Positions 63,794-64,000 of a DNA stretch of 64,000 bases are shown one piece after another. Within the stretch, counting starts at the first letter, position 1; each line of letters opens with the position of its first letter. The notes under the pieces are model-generated. The model was not told where the DNA came from. It saw only the letters and a program-made list of their open reading frames with translations, and did no database searches. A program made the translations under genes and the position numbers. The stretch covers positions 177,557 to 241,556 of the forward strand of contig NZ_JAJQTQ010000003.1 in the NCBI RefSeq assembly GCF_029081005.1. Direction: 5' to 3'. The stretch is from Halomonas elongata. GTDB taxonomy: Bacteria > Pseudomonadota > Gammaproteobacteria > Pseudomonadales > Halomonadaceae.

Positions 63794-63880
63794 TGGTGCC
63801 CAGGAGAGGACTTGAACCTCCACGTCCGTAAGGACACTAGCACCTGAAGCTAGCGCGTCTACCAATTCCGCCACCTGGGC
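63794..63880 (-). tRNA. tRNA-Leu (anticodon CAG), copy 1
   Basis: 87 bases on the minus strand with encoded CCA and the long variable arm of leucine tRNAs. Acceptor GCCCAGG; anticodon stem CTAGC/GCTAG with loop TTCAGGT gives CAG. Confidence 0.96.
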
Positions 63881-63923
63881 GCATCATGCATCGTCGTGTT
63901 CCGGGCATCGCTTGCGCGATTCT

Positions 63924-64000
63924 TGGTGCCCAGGAGAGGACTTGAACCTCCACGTCCGTAAGGACACTAGCACCTGAAGCTAGCGCGTCTACCAATTCCG
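63924..64000 (-). tRNA. tRNA-Leu (anticodon CAG), copy 2, cut by window end
   Basis: The first 77 positions from the 3' end are identical to copy 1; the 5' ten bases would lie past 64000. The two copies are 43 bases apart. Confidence 0.93.

Overview
This is a 64 kb stretch of GC-rich bacterial chromosome. Almost every gene is recognisable and belongs to the gammaproteobacterial core: ribH-nusB-thiL-pgpA, dapA-bamC-purC, aceEF, adk, plsB, yeaGH-spoVR, and a cbb3 oxidase locus. Protein character and gene order fit a Halomonas-like member of the Oceanospirillales. That taxonomic call is an inference from what can be read here, not a search result. I saw no phage, insertion sequence, CRISPR array or secretion island.

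Layout. 0-2.4 kb: riboflavin, NusB, thiamine and phospholipid genes, overlapping stop to start. 2.5-9.8 kb: a DUF945 protein, a LonA-type protease, a BepA-like periplasmic metalloprotease, a TusA-like protein, a PerM-type permease and a Bcp peroxiredoxin. 10-16.7 kb: dapA-bamC-MBL-purC, then trmO, an acetyltransferase, nadC and ampD. 17-22.7 kb: aceE, aceF and adk. 22.8-29.4 kb: tsaB-rsmJ, plsB, a phospholipase D-type (cardiolipin synthase-like) protein, a YecA/YgfB protein and a SprT-like protein. 29.6-43.6 kb: an acetate module made of acs, a LuxR-type response regulator, a PutP-type hybrid sensor kinase (the CrbS/CrbR or MxtR/ErdR arrangement), an acetate-type sodium symporter with its DUF4212 small subunit, a CNMP-CBS-DUF294 protein and a DnaQ-fold protein that has lost its first catalytic motif; an ltrA gene sits inside the module. 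43.7-53.4 kb: ttcA, then on the minus strand ccoNOQP-ccoGHIS and a TauE-like gene. 54.4-54.9 kb: a Val-Asp-Asp-Val-Asp tRNA operon with a clear promoter and terminator. 55-62.4 kb: fadH and the prkA-yeaH-spoVR stress operon. 62.4-64 kb: a stand-alone RAM-domain protein, a secreted-type nuclease and two minus-strand tRNA-Leu genes, the last cut by the window edge.

The unusual content lies in the spacers between genes. (1) Two elements, after purC (13482-13675) and after fadH (57040-57181), share short conserved blocks but have different sequences in every paired arm. The helices are kept by covariation, and both elements begin inside the stop codon of the gene before them. (2) A family of heptanucleotide tandem arrays occurs at 6.3, 44.7 and 59.3 kb, nearly all written as CGAGNNN (CGAGATG, CGAGCTT, CGAGCTA, CGAGCGA, CGAGAGG). 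A related 11-copy array of TTCCAGC lies at 28.1 kb. Most sit between convergent genes. (3) A hairpin element of about 64 bp occurs twice, at 28.0 and 32.5 kb, and carries TTCCAGC units at its ends. I regard these spacer elements as the best candidates for something undescribed.
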